Shown one piece after another: positions 1-7,783 of a stretch of DNA of 63,390 bases; positions within the stretch are counted from its first letter, which is position 1, and the number at the start of each line of letters is the position of its first letter. The translations under genes were made by a program, and so were the position numbers. The stretch comes from an uncultured candidate division WPS-2 bacterium (GTDB lineage Bacteria; Vulcanimicrobiota; Vulcanimicrobiia; Vulcanimicrobiales; Vulcanimicrobiaceae). Under the pieces are notes generated by a model. It was not told the DNA's origin. It was given only the letters and a program-made list of their open reading frames with translations, and did not search any database. The stretch is from NCBI GenBank assembly GCA_937927945.1, contig CALEYW010000044.1:1-63390 (forward strand), in the 5' to 3' direction.

Positions 1-2
1 GG

Positions 3-1113
3 TTAGCATACAAACGTACGTTTGGCAATACTTGGCTACCTATCACGGAACAGCTCGGACTCCACAGCGCGCCGGTGGTCGATGAGCCGCTGGCGATGAC
101 GGCGGCCGGCCTCGACGGCGCGGGCGGCGAGCAGATCGTCGATCCCGCGCGCGGCCTGGGCGAGTTTTTCGTGTCGACGAGCGCCGGCGGCAAGACGGTC
201 AGCGTCAGCGCGACGGTGCAAGGCATTCCGCTCGCCGACGGCACGACGTCGCCCCCGATGACCAACACGACCGCGTATACGTTCACGCCCGCGATCGCAA
301 TCGCAGCCGGCCCCGTCGTGTGCATCTTCAGCGTCGAGTCGAGCCAGCTGCTGACTCGCTTCGGCGCCTGCTCGGGAGGTTGCCCGCTGACGGTCGCCAG
401 CGGCGCAACCTCTGACGCGAGGGCAACCTCTACGTCGACATCACGACCTTCTTGGGGCTATCGGTGAACAGCTCGATCGTCGTCTTCCCGCACGGCCTCA
501 CCTCGGCGTCGTACGTACTCGGCTCGGCGCAGGGCGTACACTTCGTCAGCGGTCTCACCGTCGACGCGAACGGAACGCTGTACGTTGCCAATGGCGCGAG
601 CGCCGGCTTCCGTCAGCCGCACATCCCCCGTCCATCACCGAGTACGCCCAGGGAGCAACGTCACCGTCGTACACGATCGCCGGCACGACGACCACGCCGG
701 GCGGAATCGCCGTCGACGCCGCCGGCAACGTCTTCGTCGCCGACCAGTCCGGAAGCAAGACGATCGTCAAATTTCCGCTGCACTCGCAGATGTCGTCCGC
801 CACCCTGGCCGACCCGTCGCTCGCGTGGCCGAATGCGCTGGCTGTGGTCGCCGCCGGCGGCCTGTACGCCGTCGATCAGAACAACAACGACATCGCGCAC
901 TTCGCCGCCGGTCAAACGGCATTGACGACGACGCTGAACGACCCGTCGTTCGGCAACGACGTGTTCGGCCTGATGCTCGATCCCGGCGGCGACCCCTGGG
1001 CGTCCCTCGGAGCCGCGAACAGGGTCGAACGACTCCGAGCGAGCGTCCTCCCGAACACGATCTCCATCACCGACACGATCGGCACCGCAGGTCCAATGGC
1101 CTGGATTCCCTAG
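3..1113 (+). pseudogene. NHL/SMP-30-like repeat protein, 5'-truncated and twice frameshifted
   Basis: The reading frame is open to the left edge, so the gene begins outside the window. Homology-like text runs through three frames: about 3-415 (LPITEQLGLHSAPVVDEP...), about 419-625 (GNLYVDITTFLGLS, VDANGTLYVANGAS) and about 631-1113 (SITEYAQG, GGIAVDAAGNVFVADQSG, NALAVVAAGGLYAVDQ). The repeated 'D.AGN.YVAD' unit is typical of NHL/SMP-30-type beta-propellers that are exported or cell-surface. Both shifts behave like one missing base, near 405-420 and near 610-630; the second lies by a run of five C. It could be a true pseudogene or two sequencing indels. The stop at 1111-1113 overlaps the stop of the convergent phosphotransferase gene inside a CTAG. 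Confidence 0.7.
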
Positions 1114-2057
1114 GGCCTCGTCGGAGGGCCCACTCCGAGGCGCTGCAGCGCGGCGGAGCCGATGCTGCGCATTCCGGCGTCGTCGGCGCGAATGCCGTAG
1201 TCGAATTCGAGAACGGCGTGATCGAGTGCGCGGTACCGGGCCGCGTTCCACGTCCGCTCGTCGATCGTGCCGTACGCGTCTCTGAACGTACCGTGCGCCG
1301 ACGGCGGCAGCATAGAATGGGCGATCGCGATGTCGAGCGCCGCATCTCCGAGATGCACGTCGCCCCAATCGATCACTCCGGTCGGCGTCCCCGCATCGTC
1401 GACCAGCACGTGCCGCGCGTAGAGATCGCCGTGCACGAGCGTGCGTTTTGCGTCGTCGATCGTCTCCGGCGATTGCGTTCGAAACCACGTCATAAACGCA
1501 TCAGCGTCGATCGCACCTGCGGCGGCGAGGCTCGGAATGCGTTCGCCGACGATCCGCACCCGCTTCGCATGATCGAGTCGTCCAATCTCGTCGAGTGGCA
1601 GCCCGAGTTCCACGAGCGGCACCGGATCGATCGCGTGCAGTGCGGCAAGGAACCGGCCGAGGGGGGCGGCGAGTCGCAGCCGGTCTTCTTCGGAGAGGGA
1701 CACGGAACACGCGGTCGCGCCGCCGATCATTTCGTAACCGGCGAACGGGGACGGATACGCGGTGCTTGCGATCCCGACGAAGACCGGCGCGGGAATCGGC
1801 AGCGGAAGATGGGGTGCGATCCGCGGCAGGATCGCGATTTCGCGGGCGATCAGCGGTACGGCGACGCGCCGTCGCGGAAACCGGAACGCGAACCGTCCGC
1901 CCACGACGAATACCGCATTGTCCCATCCGAGTCCGAGCGGCTCGAGCGGCAGGTGTGCGAGTTCGGGGAATTGCTCCGCGACGAGCCGCATAGCCAGCTC
2001 TTCGTCGATCTCGATATCCGCGGTCCAGAGCGGCAGCGTCACGCAGGCGTATTTCAC
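1110..2057 (-). CDS. Aminoglycoside phosphotransferase (APH)-family kinase
   Basis: A 315-residue protein with the APH/choline-kinase fold signatures. HGDLYARH lies at residues 209-216 (catalytic-loop Asp, with His in place of the usual Asn further on, as in the HGDLYARHLLVD subgroup). IDWGD lies at 229-233 (metal-binding Asp). The N-terminal lobe has the LGLGWDNAVF and FRFPRR segments expected for nucleotide binding. The family phosphorylates small molecules such as antibiotics or sugars; the substrate cannot be read from the sequence. It is cytoplasmic, with no signal peptide. It runs convergently into the NHL gene and divergently from glf. The start may lie a few codons inside the ORF. Confidence 0.88.
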   Translation of the reverse strand: MKYACVTLPLWTADIEIDEELAMRLVAEQFPELAHLPLEPLGLGWDNAVFVVGGRFAFRFPRRRVAVPLIAREIAILPRIAPHLPLPIPAPVFVGIASTAYPSPFAGYEMIGGATACSVSLSEEDRLRLAAPLGRFLAALHAIDPVPLVELGLPLDEIGRLDHAKRVRIVGERIPSLAAAGAIDADAFMTWFRTQSPETIDDAKRTLVHGDLYARHVLVDDAGTPTGVIDWGDVHLGDAALDIAIAHSMLPPSAHGTFRDAYGTIDERTWNAARYRALDHAVLEFDYGIRADDAGMRSIGSAALQRLGVGPPTRP

Positions 2058-2088
2058 CTAGGGGGCCGCCCACCATTCCCAGCGAAAT

Positions 2089-3207
2089 GTGCGGGTGGTG
2101 TACGACTATCTGGTCGTCGGCGCGGGGCTCGCCGGCAGCACGATCGCCGAGCGGCTCGCCAGCCAGCTCGGTGCGCGCGTCCTCGTCATCGACAAGCGTC
2201 CTCACGTCGGCGGCAACACGCACGACCCGCTGAGCGCCGACGGTCTGCGGTATCACCGGTACGGCCCGCACGTCTTCCACACCAACAGCGCCGCGGTCGT
2301 CTCGTACTTGAGCGCGTTCACCCGTTGGCGTCCGTACGAGCACCGCGTGCTCGCCCGCGTCGACGCGCAGCTCCTTCCCGTTCCCATCAACCGCACGACG
2401 ATCAATCGGCTGTACGGCCTGACGCTCGACGAATCCGGCGTCGCCCGGTTCCTCGCCGGAAAAGCGGAGCGGTTCGCACGCATCGAGGACTCCGAGCAAG
2501 CGATCCTCGCTCGGGTCGGACGCGAACTGTACGAGACGTTCTTCCGCGGCTACACGCGCAAGCACTGGGGGCTCGACCCCTCCGAACTCGACGCTAGCGT
2601 ATGCGGCCGCATCCCGACCCGCACCGGCGACGACGACCGCTACTTCGGCGACGATTTCCAAGCGATGCCGGTCGACGGTTTCAGCGCGATGGTGCAGCGG
2701 ATGCTCGTGCATCCGAACATCGAGGTCGTGCTCGACTGCGACTTCGGCCACGTCGCGGACCGCGCGCGCTTCAACCACGTGATCTACACCGGGCCGATCG
2801 ACGAATACTTCGAGTTCAAGTTCGGCAAGCTCCCCTACCGCTCGCTGCGCTTCGAATTCGAGACGCGTGACGTCGAATGGGCGCAGCCGGTCGGATGCAT
2901 CAACGAGCCGTCGCCGTCCGTGCCGTTCACCCGCACGACCGAGTACAAGCATCTCACCGGTCAAACGCACGCGCGCACGATCCTCTCGCGCGAGTTTCCG
3001 CAAGCGGAAGGCGAACCGTACTATCCGATTCCGCGGCCCGACAACCGCGAGCTGTACCGCAAGTACGCCACGCTCGCCGCAGCGCAGCGAACGGTCACGT
3101 TCGTCGGCCGGCTGGCCGAGTACCGGTACTTCAACATGGACCAGGTCGTCGCCTCAGCGCTCGCGGCGTTCGACGACCTCGCGCGAACGGCCGCCGTCGC
3201 GTCATGA
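2089..3207 (+). CDS. glf: UDP-galactopyranose mutase
   Basis: A 372-residue FAD enzyme that interconverts UDP-galactopyranose and UDP-galactofuranose for cell-surface glycans. The N-terminal dinucleotide fold VVGAGLAGSTIAERLA is followed by the family signatures HVGGNTHD, YGPHVFHT and the Arg-rich flavin/substrate regions (FRGYTRKHWG, FTRTTEYKHL). Length matches the family (about 370-390). The start is GTG at 2089, since YDYLVVGAG must lie at the extreme N-terminus. It heads a tightly coupled unit with the 43-residue ORF, galT and galK; its stop overlaps the next start as ATGA. Confidence 0.93.
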   Translation: MRVVYDYLVVGAGLAGSTIAERLASQLGARVLVIDKRPHVGGNTHDPLSADGLRYHRYGPHVFHTNSAAVVSYLSAFTRWRPYEHRVLARVDAQLLPVPINRTTINRLYGLTLDESGVARFLAGKAERFARIEDSEQAILARVGRELYETFFRGYTRKHWGLDPSELDASVCGRIPTRTGDDDRYFGDDFQAMPVDGFSAMVQRMLVHPNIEVVLDCDFGHVADRARFNHVIYTGPIDEYFEFKFGKLPYRSLRFEFETRDVEWAQPVGCINEPSPSVPFTRTTEYKHLTGQTHARTILSREFPQAEGEPYYPIPRPDNRELYRKYATLAAAQRTVTFVGRLAEYRYFNMDQVVASALAAFDDLARTAAVAS

Positions 3208-3335
3208 GCGGCGACGGCGCGGAGCCCGGGATGATCCGCGAATGGACGACGCTCCCCGACGGACGCTACCTCATTTTCTACACCTTCGAAGACGAACCGG
3301 CCGGCGACGCGGGCGACGAGAGCGCGGATGTCTGA
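3204..3335 (+). CDS. 43-residue conserved-looking protein between glf and galT
   Basis: ATG at 3204 overlaps the glf stop (ATGA). The 43-codon frame ends at 3335, eight bases past the galT ATG at 3328, so it is translationally coupled on both sides. The predicted protein is acidic and soluble, with a central IREWTTLPDGRYLIFYTFED that looks like a compact beta-strand unit. I do not recognise a family. The position inside an operon of sugar-nucleotide genes and the exact coupling argue that it is real. Nothing in the sequence indicates its activity. Confidence 0.6.
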   Translation: MSGDGAEPGMIREWTTLPDGRYLIFYTFEDEPAGDAGDESADV

Positions 3336-4302
3336 ACTGCGCTGGCATCCGCTGCTGGGCGAGTGGGTCGCGACGGCGACGCACCGTCAAGATCGCACGG
3401 TCTTTCCGCCGGACGGCTACTGCCCGCTGTGTCCCACGGCCGCCGGCGGCTTTCCGACCGAGGTCCCCGCGCCGGGATACGATCTCGTCGTTTTCGAGAA
3501 CAAGTTCCCCTCGCTGCAGCGGCAGCCACCGCCGCCCTCCGTCGCGGGAAGCCCGCTGGAACCGGTTGCACCGGCGCGCGGCGCGTGCGAGGTGGTGCTG
3601 TACACGCCGGACCATCACGCGACGCTCGCCGAAGCCACCGTGGAGCGCATCGAGCATCTGGTCCGCGTGTGGCGCGACCGCACGCGCGAACTCGGCGCAC
3701 GCGACGACGTCGTGCACGTCTTTCCGTTCGAGAACAAAGGCGCCCAGATCGGCGTCACCCTCGATCACCCGCACGGGCAGATCTACGCGTATCCCTTCGT
3801 CCCGCCGGTCGTCGCCGCGGAGATCGCGCAGGCGGCATCCCACCGCGCCGAAACCGGACGCTGCCTCTTCTGCGAGGTGCGCGACCGCGAGGTCGACGAC
3901 GGCCGGCGGATGCTGGCGCACGAGGACGGCTGGGTTGCGTACGTGCCGTTCTTCGCGCGTTACCCGTACGAGACGCACCTGGTGGCGACGCGCTGCGTGC
4001 GCGCGCTGCCGGACCTGAACCGGCGCGAGGTGCGCGGCTTGGCGCTGCTCCTCAAGCGCATCCTGACCGGTTTCGACGGCCTCTTCGCGCGCTCGTTCCC
4101 GTACGTCATGGCGGTGCACCAAGGACCCTCCAAGGGCGACGCGCCATATCATCTCCATCTCGAGTTCTATCCGCCGCTGCGGAGCGCGACGCGGATGAAG
4201 TATCTGGCGGGTTCAGAGAGCGGCGCCGGGATGTTCATCAACGACACGCTCGCCGAAGAGACCGCGGCCCAGTTGCGCGCCGAGATTCCGGTTTCCGCGT
4301 GA
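3328..4302 (+). CDS. galT: Galactose-1-phosphate uridylyltransferase
   Basis: A 324-residue HIT-superfamily transferase of the Leloir pathway that swaps UMP between UDP-glucose and galactose-1-phosphate. The active-site HPHGQ is at residues 147-151 within LDHPHGQIYAYPFVPP. A CPLC pair at 32-35 supplies the structural zinc ligands, and a second CLFCEV pair follows the active site. A C-terminal HLHLEFYPP completes the metal site. Its start overlaps the small upstream ORF, and its stop overlaps galK as GTGA, so galT and galK should be co-translated. Confidence 0.95.
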   Translation: MSELRWHPLLGEWVATATHRQDRTVFPPDGYCPLCPTAAGGFPTEVPAPGYDLVVFENKFPSLQRQPPPPSVAGSPLEPVAPARGACEVVLYTPDHHATLAEATVERIEHLVRVWRDRTRELGARDDVVHVFPFENKGAQIGVTLDHPHGQIYAYPFVPPVVAAEIAQAASHRAETGRCLFCEVRDREVDDGRRMLAHEDGWVAYVPFFARYPYETHLVATRCVRALPDLNRREVRGLALLLKRILTGFDGLFARSFPYVMAVHQGPSKGDAPYHLHLEFYPPLRSATRMKYLAGSESGAGMFINDTLAEETAAQLRAEIPVSA

Positions 4303-5441
4303 GCCTGCTCGACGAGCTGCGCGCCGATCTGGCGGAGCTTACCGACCGCGAGCCGCGGTTCTTCCGCGCACCGGGCCGCGTGAACGTGATCGGCGAGCAC
4401 GTCGACTATGGCGGCGGCTTCGTCCTGCCGCTGGCGATCGATCGCGAGACGATCGTCGCGGCGGCACCGCGCGACGACCGGCGTATTCGCATTCGGTCGC
4501 GCGAGCATGCGGAGATCGCCGGCTTCGATCTCGACGAGTTGCTTCCGAAACCGGCGCGCGGCTGGAGCGACTACCCGCGTGGCATGACGCTCGCACTGCG
4601 GCGCCGCCTCCCGCTCGCCGGCGCGGACCTTGCCGTCGGGACGACGATCCCGATCGGCGCCGGGCTGTCGTCGTCGGCGGCGTTCGAGATCGCGGTCGGC
4701 CTCGCGCTCGCGTCGCTCGCGGGGCGCCAGCTCGCCCCGCGCGAACTCGCCCACGCGGCGCAAGAGGCGGAGAACGGCTTCGTCGGGGTGCGCAGCGGCA
4801 TCATGGATCCGTTGGCGTGCGTGTTCGGCGTGCGCGATCACGCGCTGCTGATCGACTGCCGCAGCGAAGCGGTCACCCCGGTTGCAATCCCGGCCGGTGC
4901 CGCGATTGCGATCGCCGATTCCGGCGTACGGCACGATTTGATCGTGTCCACGTACAACGCGCGGCGGGCCCAGAGCGAGGAAGCCGCGCGACTGCTCGGC
5001 GTCACCGCCCTACGGGACGTCTCGGCACCGGCATTCGCGCGCGACGAGGCGCGGCTGCCGGAGGTGCTGCGAGCCCGCGCGCGTCACGCGATCGGCGAAA
5101 ACGGACGCGTGCTCGCAACGGCCGACGCGCTGCGGCGCGGCGACCTCCCGGAAGCAGGCCGGTTGATGAGCGAATCGCACGTCTCGCTGCGCGACGACTA
5201 CGAGGTGAGCTGCGCGGAACTCGACCTGCTCGTCGAAGCCGCGCAGCGCGTCGACGGTGTGTACGGCTCGCGGATGACCGGCGGCGGCTTCGGCGGCGCG
5301 ATCGTCGTGCTGCTGCGCGAAGAATGCGTCGAAGCGCTCACTCGAGCGCTAGACGCCGCGTTCCGCGCCCGCTACGGTCGAACCGCACCGGTGACGCAAG
5401 TGCGCGCGGCGGACGGCGCGTCGGCGATCGGGAACGGTTGA
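4299..5441 (+). CDS. galK: Galactokinase
   Basis: A 380-residue GHMP kinase that phosphorylates galactose at C1, feeding GalT. The galactokinase signature GRVNVIGEHVDY is at residues 26-37, the GHMP ATP loop PIGAGLSSSAAFE at 118-130, and the C-terminal MTGGGFGG motif closes the active site. The start is GTG at 4299, overlapping the galT stop; a much longer open frame upstream is only the shadow of galT. No epimerase (galE) lies in the window, so UDP-galactose for glf must come from an epimerase elsewhere. Confidence 0.95.
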   Translation: MSLLDELRADLAELTDREPRFFRAPGRVNVIGEHVDYGGGFVLPLAIDRETIVAAAPRDDRRIRIRSREHAEIAGFDLDELLPKPARGWSDYPRGMTLALRRRLPLAGADLAVGTTIPIGAGLSSSAAFEIAVGLALASLAGRQLAPRELAHAAQEAENGFVGVRSGIMDPLACVFGVRDHALLIDCRSEAVTPVAIPAGAAIAIADSGVRHDLIVSTYNARRAQSEEAARLLGVTALRDVSAPAFARDEARLPEVLRARARHAIGENGRVLATADALRRGDLPEAGRLMSESHVSLRDDYEVSCAELDLLVEAAQRVDGVYGSRMTGGGFGGAIVVLLREECVEALTRALDAAFRARYGRTAPVTQVRAADGASAIGNG

Positions 5442-5567
5442 CCCGGCGGCGCTCGCCGACGGAGCGTTGACCGGAGCACGGCGGAAATTTTCTTCGTGCA
5501 TCCGGCGTCCGCGCAGTTGGTTTGTGCGACACGCAACGCGCGCGAGCGCTGACGCGGTCTTTCAAAG

Positions 5568-6779
5568 GTGCCGACACCCGCGTCCGTCCTGCGCCGCTCA
5601 CCGATCCCGCTACCGCTGCTCGCACTGGCGATCGCCTCGTTCGGGATCGGTACGACCGAGTTCGTCATCATGGGCCTGCTGCCCGACGTCGCACGCGACC
5701 TCGGTGTGAGCATCCCTCACGCCGGCCTGCTCGTCACCGGATACGCGCTCGGGGTCGTGATCGGTGCGCCGATCGTCGCCGTCGCGACGATCGGCGTTCC
5801 GCGCAAGCCGGCGCTGCTCGGAATGGTCGGAATGTTCGTCGTCGGCAACCTGCTCTGCGCGATCGCGCCGAACTACGCCGTGCTGATGGTCGCGCGCGTC
5901 GTCACGGCACTCTGCCACGGCGCGTTTTTCGGGATCGGCTCGGTCGTCGCGGCGGATCTCGTGCCGCCGAGCCGGCGCGCGAGCGCGATCGCCCTGATGT
6001 TCGCCGGGCTGACGCTGGCGAACGTGCTCGGCGTCCCGCTCGGTACGGCGCTCGGGCAGGCGCTGGGCTGGCGCTCCACGTTCTGGGCCGTCGTCGCGAT
6101 CGGCCTCGTATCGGCGGCGGCGCTCGCCGCGTGGCTGCCCTCCAAGATCTCGATGAAACGCGCGAATCTTTTGCGCGAAGTACGCGTGCTGCGCGAGCCG
6201 CAGGTGCTGCTGGCGATGCTGATGAGCACACTGGCATCGGCGAGCCTGTTCAGCGTCTTCACCTACATCACGCCGCTCCTCGAACGCGTGACGGGGATCG
6301 CGCCGCAGTGGGTAACGGCCGTGCTGCTCCTGTTCGGCGTTGGGCTGACCGTCGGCAACGTTGCCGGCGGAAAGCTCGCCGACTGGAAGCTGATGCCGTC
6401 GGTGCTCGCCGCGTTCGTCGCCGTCATAGCGGTACTCGCCGCGTTCGTCTTCACGAGCCACGTTGCATTCGGCGCGGTAGGTACCGTCTTCGCGTGGGGG
6501 GTCGTAGCGTTCGCGCTCGTGCCGCTGCTGCAGTTGCGGATCGTCGACGCCGCCGCCGACGCCCCGAATCTGGCCTCGACACTCAACCAAGGCGCGTTCA
6601 ACCTTGGCAATGCGACCGGCGCGTGGGTCGGCGGCGTCGCGATCACGTTGGGCGCCGGTTACTCTGAGCTTCCCGTGCTCGGCGCGCTGATCGCGCTCGC
6701 GGCGCTCGGCGTTGCCGTCGTCTCCGACGCGCTCCAGCGCAGGGCATCGCGCACGCAGGACGGCCGCGCGGCGGCCTAA
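5568..6779 (+). CDS. MFS transporter, DHA1/AraJ-YdhP type
   Basis: A 403-residue inner-membrane protein with about twelve hydrophobic segments. It opens with the family-typical ALAIASFGIGTTEFVIMGLLPDVA patch, whose TTEF..MGLLP motif marks the sugar/arabinose-efflux and drug:H+ antiporter-1 branch. GxLxDrxGrk-like loops are weak (IGVPRKPALL), as in AraJ-like members. The GTG start at 5568 places the first helix at residue 15. The substrate is unknown. It follows galK after 126 bases and may be independent of the gal operon. Confidence 0.88.
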   Translation: MPTPASVLRRSPIPLPLLALAIASFGIGTTEFVIMGLLPDVARDLGVSIPHAGLLVTGYALGVVIGAPIVAVATIGVPRKPALLGMVGMFVVGNLLCAIAPNYAVLMVARVVTALCHGAFFGIGSVVAADLVPPSRRASAIALMFAGLTLANVLGVPLGTALGQALGWRSTFWAVVAIGLVSAAALAAWLPSKISMKRANLLREVRVLREPQVLLAMLMSTLASASLFSVFTYITPLLERVTGIAPQWVTAVLLLFGVGLTVGNVAGGKLADWKLMPSVLAAFVAVIAVLAAFVFTSHVAFGAVGTVFAWGVVAFALVPLLQLRIVDAAADAPNLASTLNQGAFNLGNATGAWVGGVAITLGAGYSELPVLGALIALAALGVAVVSDALQRRASRTQDGRAAA

Positions 6780-6849
6780 GCGACCGCCAGCACTCGTCGG
6801 GTCGCGCCCCCGAAACTCCACACCGATTCGCGACGTCCGACAGAACACG

Positions 6850-7729
6850 ATGTCCGACGCGCCGCTGCCTGCGCTTCCCTACGCCGAATGGGAGCCGACC
6901 AAAACGACGCTGCACCTTTGGTGCCAGATCCTCGGCAAGCTCCGCCTGCGGTACACGGCGCACCGCAACCACTGGTGGAACGTCACCCTCATCCCCAGCG
7001 CGCGCGGCCTCTCGACGCTGCGCATGCGGGACGGCGAGGCGTCCTTCGAAGCCGAGCTCGACTTCATCGACCATCTGCATGATACGAACGGGTCGCGCGC
7101 ACGCGCCGGCGATCATGCCGCTCGAAGACGGGCTTAGCGTGGCGCAGTTCTACCGCACCGTCTTCGAGATGCTGCGCGGCTTCGCCGTCGAGGCGAAGAT
7201 CCTGGCGAAACCGTACGGCATGCCGACGACCACGCCGTTCGCGCTGGACGAGGAACACCGTTCGTACGATCGCGTCGCGGTGCGGCGGTGGTTCGACGCG
7301 CTCGTCTGGACGACGTCGGTGTTCGATGAGTTCGCCAGCGAGTTCGCCGGCAAACAGAGCCCCGTCCACGTGTTCTGGCACAGCTTCGACCTCGCGATGA
7401 GCCGCTTCTCCGGACGACCGGCCGCCGGACCGCCGAAGAGCGATCCCGTCGAGCAGGAAGCGTACTCGCACGAAGTCATCTCGTTCGGCTTCTGGCCGGG
7501 AGATCCGAACACGCCGGCGCCCACCTACTATACATACACGGCGCCGGAACCGGCGGATCTCACGCAGCGGACGCTCGCTCCACCGCGGGCGGGCTGGTAC
7601 CCCTCGGGAAGCGGCCACCTCGGCGCCGTTCCGTACGACGTCGTCCGAAATGCCGGGCAGGCGTTTCGGCGCCACGACCTGACTGCCGGCTGCCCGGAAA
7701 TGGAGTATTTCAGCCAAGCGATGGGGTAA
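6850..7729 (+). pseudogene. DUF5996 family protein, single frameshift
   Basis: The N-terminal half is in one frame from ATG 6850 (YAEWEPTKTTLHLW, HRNHWWNVTLIPSARGLST, AELDFIDHL). The rest is in the next frame from 7079 to 7729 (MIRTG..., SVAQFYRTVFEML, QSPVHVFWHSFDLAMSRFSGR, AYSHEVISFGFWPG). Joined, these give the full DUF5996 pattern; the family normally reads DFIDH-(L/V)-IRTSDG across this point. One surplus base near 7076-7079 breaks the frame. No slippery run or stem is evident, so a programmed shift is unlikely. It is either a recent pseudogene or an assembly indel. Function is unknown. Confidence 0.75.
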
Positions 7730-7783
7730 TGAACCATGTAGTCCAATCTGAGGCATTTCGGTTATACGGGTGACCTTGGAGAA

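Noticed and set aside
585..2597. 670-codon open frame across the phosphotransferase and glf
   Set aside because: Arg-rich shadow of genes in other frames; no domain text.
2867..4018. 383-codon open frame over glf/galT
   Set aside because: Ser/Arg/Thr-rich shadow frame; galT and glf explain the region.
5610..6848. 412-codon minus-strand frame opposite the MFS gene
   Set aside because: Very rich in Arg, Glu and Asp with no motif; the plus strand has clear membrane helices.
7060..7085. Programmed frameshift in the DUF5996 gene
   Set aside because: No slippery heptamer or stimulatory stem visible; a plain indel is simpler.
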